Source: Nakamurella panacisegetis (GTDB lineage Bacteria > Actinomycetota > Actinomycetes > Mycobacteriales > Nakamurellaceae). From it: a stretch of 64,000 nt of DNA. How positions within the stretch are numbered: position 1 is the stretch's first letter; the number at the start of each line of letters is the position of its first letter. A program made the position numbers and the translations under genes. The notes under the pieces were generated by a model that worked only from the letters and a program-made list of their open reading frames with translations, was not told where the DNA came from and did no database searches. The stretch spans positions 2,294,001 to 2,358,000 of the forward strand of contig NZ_LT629710.1 in the NCBI RefSeq assembly GCF_900104535.1, read 5' to 3'. This document shows positions 61,202 through 64,000 of the stretch, piece after piece.

Positions 61202-61981
61202 TCAGTCTGACTGCTGGAGCAAGGTGAGGACGTCGGCGCCGTGGTCGGTGATGGCGATCGTGTGCTCGCCGTGGGCCGTCCGGCAGCCGGTTGCGCTGCG
61301 CAGGGTCCATCCGTCGGCGTCGGTGACGAGGTCGGCGGTGTCGGCCATGACCCACGGCTCCAGGGCCAGCAGCAGTCCGGGTCGCAGCCGGTATCCCCGG
61401 CCGGGCCGGCCGGTGTTGGACACGTGGGGGTCCTGGTGCATGGTCGATCCGACGCCGTGACCGCCGAACTCGGTGTTGATCGGATATCCGGCCTCGTGCA
61501 GCACCGAGCCGATGGCGTGGGAGATGTCGCCGATGCGAATACCGGGGCCGGCCACGGCGATTCCGGCCCGCAGGGCACGTTCGGTCGCGTCGATCAGGGC
61601 CACGCTCTCCGGGGCCGGTGCGTCACCGACCACGAAGCTGATCGCCGAGTCGGCGACCACCCCGGAGGTGGAAACGGCGAGGTCGAGGGAAAGGAGATCG
61701 CCGTCGGCGAGGGTGTAGTCGTGGGGGCGTCCGTGGAGCACGGCGTCATTGACCGACGTGCAGATGTAGTGGCCGAACGGCCCCCGGCCGAAGGACGGCG
61801 CGTAGTCGACGTAGCAGGACATGGCCCCGGCCTCGGTGATCATCTCCTTGGCCCACCGATCGATGTCCAGGAGGTTCGTGCCGGCTGTGCTCCGGCCCTT
61901 GAGGGTCTGCAGGATCTGCGCGACCACCGCGCCGGTGCCCCGCGCGCGCCGCAGTTCGGTGGCGCTCAGAATCTCGATCAT
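61202..61981 (-). CDS. map: Type I methionine aminopeptidase (probably accessory copy)
   Basis: Removes initiator methionine from nascent proteins. 259 residues, standard for type I. All five metal ligands are present: two Asp in DLAVSTSGVVADSA, His in GGHGVGSTMH, Glu in ALEPWV, and Glu in GEHTIAI. The substrate-loop His is in FGHYICTSVND. The housekeeping actinobacterial map usually sits by secY-adk-infA; this one instead diverges from an XRE regulator over a palindrome. ATG at 61981 has GGAGAC upstream. Confidence 0.93.
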   Translation of the reverse strand: MIEILSATELRRARGTGAVVAQILQTLKGRSTAGTNLLDIDRWAKEMITEAGAMSCYVDYAPSFGRGPFGHYICTSVNDAVLHGRPHDYTLADGDLLSLDLAVSTSGVVADSAISFVVGDAPAPESVALIDATERALRAGIAVAGPGIRIGDISHAIGSVLHEAGYPINTEFGGHGVGSTMHQDPHVSNTGRPGRGYRLRPGLLLALEPWVMADTADLVTDADGWTLRSATGCRTAHGEHTIAITDHGADVLTLLQQSD

Positions 61982-62019
61982 GATCGTTGTCTCCACATTC
62001 CAATAACTATACCGGCCAT

Positions 62020-62035
62020 ATAGTACCGGTACTAT
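62020..62035. promoter_or_regulatory. 16-bp palindromic operator between map and the XRE gene
   Basis: ATAGTACCGGTACTAT is a perfect palindrome centred at 62027/62028, 10 bases before the XRE ATG. An overlapping ACTATA-N7-TATAGT inverted repeat (62006-62024) lies beside it, and both share the ACCGG core. The AT-rich content stands out against the GC-rich surroundings. It is the likely binding site of the XRE protein, controlling both divergent genes. Confidence 0.6.
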
Positions 62036-62044
62036 CATTGGCGC

Positions 62045-62347
62045 ATGGTCAGACTGCCCCTCACCCCCGCCGAGATCGAGCGCGGTCAGCGTCTCGGTGA
62101 CTTCCTGCGTCGCGCCCGGGGGCAGCGCTCGATGCTGGACGTCGCGCTCGACGCCGGGATCTCGCCGGAGACCCTCCGGAAGATCGAATCCGGACGCGTC
62201 GCCACCCCGGCCTTCCCGACCATTGCCGCGATCGCCGATGTCCTTGGGGCGTCGCTGGATGCGGTGTGGGCCGAGATCAAGGGGCCGGACGAGGAGATCG
62301 AACCCGCCGCGTCACGCCGCCGAGCCCGGGAACGGATGGCTTCCTGA
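62045..62347 (+). CDS. XRE-family helix-turn-helix regulator
   Basis: 100-residue DNA-binding protein, essentially one HTH_3 domain (MLDVALDAGISPETLRKIESG, then TIAAIADVLGASLDAVWAEI) plus a basic C-terminus. No ligand domain is present. The start ATG at 62045 lies next to the palindrome and diverges from the methionine aminopeptidase gene. Short XRE regulators of this type are usually autoregulated. Confidence 0.88.
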   Translation: MVRLPLTPAEIERGQRLGDFLRRARGQRSMLDVALDAGISPETLRKIESGRVATPAFPTIAAIADVLGASLDAVWAEIKGPDEEIEPAASRRRARERMAS

Positions 62348-62458
62348 CGCGTCGGTAGCGAGGCGGCCGGCGGTCGCGTCCCGACCGCGGGCGTCGCGCA
62401 CCGGGCCGCCGAACCTCTACCGTGGGTAGGTCACGGTTCACGAGGAAGAGGTAGGCGC

Positions 62459-62797
62459 ATGGCTGCAGGTGGAGATCGGCGGTCGTCGTCCGGTGCCGGG
62501 CGGTCCAACGGGGCCGGGGACCATCCGCAGCGGCGCGGTTTCAACCGCCCGGGTCGGACCCAGGTCGACCGCAACCGCGATCTGCCGGTCGATCGGCAGC
62601 TCAAGATCTTGCTGAAGAATCCGACACCGTCACCGGCCGAACAGAACCGGCTGTGCGAACTCACCCGGACGAAGAGCTACCGGGCCGCCGTGGCCGTGGC
62701 CAAACGGATGCTGGCCCCCGGCCCGGCCGTCGTCGAGCCGACCGAGCCCACCACCCCGGTTCGGCGGCGGAACCCCGGCAATCGTCCGCAGGGCTGA
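62459..62797 (+). CDS. Small basic hypothetical protein (112 aa)
   Basis: I do not recognise a family. 112 residues, Arg/Pro/Ser-rich and probably disordered at both ends. The core LPVDRQLKILLKNPTPSPAEQNRLCELTRTKSYRAAV is predicted helical (about 40-80) and looks like a small DNA- or RNA-binding protein. GAAGAGG precedes the ATG at close spacing. Confidence 0.55.
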   Translation: MAAGGDRRSSSGAGRSNGAGDHPQRRGFNRPGRTQVDRNRDLPVDRQLKILLKNPTPSPAEQNRLCELTRTKSYRAAVAVAKRMLAPGPAVVEPTEPTTPVRRRNPGNRPQG

Positions 62798-62967
62798 CTC
62801 CGCCCGCGGCCCCGTCGTGCCCGGGCCGTGCGCGTCCGAAACCTGCCGACAACACGACGTGACTACGCTCGGGCGACGAGCCCTCCGGTGCAGGGTTCGC
62901 TGCCGACCCGGCGATCTGCCGACCAGCGGTCGACCGGCCGGGGTCGGCCCGGCGAATGGAGTCACGT

Positions 62968-63783
62968 GTGACCAACCGGCGGGTCCAGATCGGCTGCGAC
63001 TTCACGTATTCGGCCGAGATAGAGACGTCCACTGTCTTCCAGGTCGCGCCTCTGGGTGATGGCGTCACCGGTGAGGCGTTCAGCTTCCGGCCGCCGCTCG
63101 ATGCGCACGAGTACCGCGACCTGTACGGCAACCGCTGCCTGCGGGTGGTGCTGCCGGCCGGGCCGTCCACGTTCTCCTATCGAGCCCTGGTCGACGTGGC
63201 CGACGAGACCGAGGATTTCGACGAATCGGCCCCGGAGGTCGCGCCGCACGAACTGCCGGACGACGTCCTGCTCTACACAATGCCCAGCCGCTATTGCCTG
63301 CCCGACATGCTGGGCAACGAAGCCTGGTGGCGTTTCGCCGACACGCCACCGGGATATCAACGGGTGCAGGCGATCTGCGACCACGTTCATCGTCATCTGC
63401 AGTTCGCGTACGGGAGCAGCCATCCCACCTCGACCGCGGCCGACGTCAATGCGTCGGGATTCGGGGTCTGCCGCGATTTCACTCACCTGGCCATTTCCTT
63501 CTGCCGGGCACTGAACATCCCGGCCCGGTACGTGTTCGGGTACCTGCCGTTCATGGACGTACCCGATGACGGTTCGCCGAACGACTTCGCGGCCTGGATG
63601 GAAGTCTGGTTGGGCGGACGATGGTGGACTTTCGATCCGCGGAACAACCAGCGTCGCAAGGGCCGCATCCTGATCGGCCGGGGCCGGGACGCCTCGGACG
63701 TGGCCATGGCGACGACGTTCGGCGGCCCGCTGCTGGAGAACATGACGGTGATCGCCCAGGAACTGACGGCGGTGCACGGGTGA
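62968..63783 (+). CDS. Transglutaminase-like domain protein
   Basis: 271-residue cytoplasmic protein with a transglutaminase-like (PF01841-type) core. Catalytic Cys is in GFGVCRDFTHLAISFCRALNIPARYV, His in AAWMEVWLGGRWWTF (aromatic-flanked region), and the Asp in FDPRNNQ. An N-terminal beta domain (about 1-110) precedes it, as in the family found near peptide-ligase genes. GGAG lies 6 bases before the GTG at 62968. Its stop overlaps the next gene start. Confidence 0.85.
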   Translation: MTNRRVQIGCDFTYSAEIETSTVFQVAPLGDGVTGEAFSFRPPLDAHEYRDLYGNRCLRVVLPAGPSTFSYRALVDVADETEDFDESAPEVAPHELPDDVLLYTMPSRYCLPDMLGNEAWWRFADTPPGYQRVQAICDHVHRHLQFAYGSSHPTSTAADVNASGFGVCRDFTHLAISFCRALNIPARYVFGYLPFMDVPDDGSPNDFAAWMEVWLGGRWWTFDPRNNQRRKGRILIGRGRDASDVAMATTFGGPLLENMTVIAQELTAVHG

Positions 63784-64000
63784 CGGCCGAGGAGATCATC
63801 GCCCGCCTCGGCCTGGAGCGACTGGATCCCGAGGGTGGCTACTTCCGCCGGGTGTACACGGCGACCGGGGCGAGCGCAGCGACGGCCATCTACTACCTGG
63901 TGTCCGGGGACGATTTCTCGGCGCTGCACCGCATGCGGACCAGCGACGAGCTGTTCTTCCACCACGCCGGCGCGCCTCTGCGGATGCTCGTCCTGGACGG
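63780..64000 (+). CDS. DUF985 cupin, truncated by the window end
   Basis: About 74 residues visible from a GTG at 63780 (GTGA overlap with the transglutaminase stop). The sequence LGLERLDPEGGYFRRVY, IYYLVSGDDFSALHRMRTSDELFFHHAGAPL matches the beginning of DUF985/cupin_5 proteins (about 150-160 residues). Function of the family is unknown. The end lies beyond 64000. Confidence 0.85.
   Translation, partial: MTAEEIIARLGLERLDPEGGYFRRVYTATGASAATAIYYLVSGDDFSALHRMRTSDELFFHHAGAPLRMLVLD

Overview
The window is very GC-rich chromosomal DNA with frequent GTG starts, 4-base ATGA/GTGA gene overlaps and gene families typical of Actinobacteria: an MT0933-type antitoxin, a tRNA-deaminase-associated protein, an F420/PPOX-type oxidoreductase, an IdeR/DtxR iron box, and an HrpA helicase with the long C-terminal region. 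It looks like a free-living Frankia/Nakamurella-like actinobacterium. The family-level placement is inference. There is no integrase, transposase, phage module or CRISPR array. About 59 protein genes and one tRNA are supported, and the last gene is cut by the window end.

Layout. 0-9.8 kb: hrpA, a small antitoxin-like protein, a glycolipid-binding-family protein, an ABC-F ATPase, CopD, and a polytopic membrane protein carrying a duplicated His/Asp motif. 9.8-15.9 kb: tyrA, a TadA-associated protein, tadA, tRNA-Ser(CGA) with a strong terminator, an aldo/keto reductase, and a convergent tgt/gluQ pair. 16-24 kb: a RecQ helicase with a phosphoribosyltransferase-like tail, a Gfo/Idh/MocA oxidoreductase, a lipoate ligase with permuted domains, an MFS carrier, and an ABC-2 exporter operon ending in a TetR regulator. 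24-28.6 kb: GNAT, pta-ackA and a PEBP-family gene, the last three joined by overlaps. 28.6-36.7 kb: a GmrSD-like DUF262/DUF1524 protein, a probable Fe(II)/2-oxoglutarate-type oxygenase, a MoxR ATPase/VWA pair, and an ECF sigma factor with a coupled membrane protein. 36.7-37.6 kb is a gene-poor, lower-GC stretch holding an apparent ArsR-family remnant. 37.6-45.6 kb: small stress or unknown proteins (PPOX, NmrA-like, DUF427, GyrI-like, DUF4342), a secreted HNH nuclease, and a divergent UvrA2-like / AlkX-like pair that suggests genotoxin tolerance.

45.6-56 kb is catabolic. Glycerate kinase diverges from a coupled xdhA-xdhB-xdhC-guanine deaminase operon (guanine to xanthine to urate). This converges on a kynA-kynU-PaaX-like operon (tryptophan to kynurenine to anthranilate) whose promoter overlaps a palindrome. 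56-60 kb: a PGPGW membrane protein, GNAT, a terD/DUF475 tellurite-type pair, a 19-bp tandem repeat array feeding into a 26-bp-stem hairpin, and a siderophore-interacting protein under an IdeR-type box. 60-64 kb: an esterase, an accessory methionine aminopeptidase divergent from an XRE regulator across a perfect 16-bp palindrome, a small basic protein, a transglutaminase-like protein and a truncated cupin.

The observations I rate highest are the map/XRE pair with its palindromic operator, the UvrA2/AlkX pair, the repeat-plus-hairpin array at 59.1 kb, the duplicated His/Asp membrane protein beside CopD, and the RecQ-PRTase fusion. None is proven novel from sequence alone.
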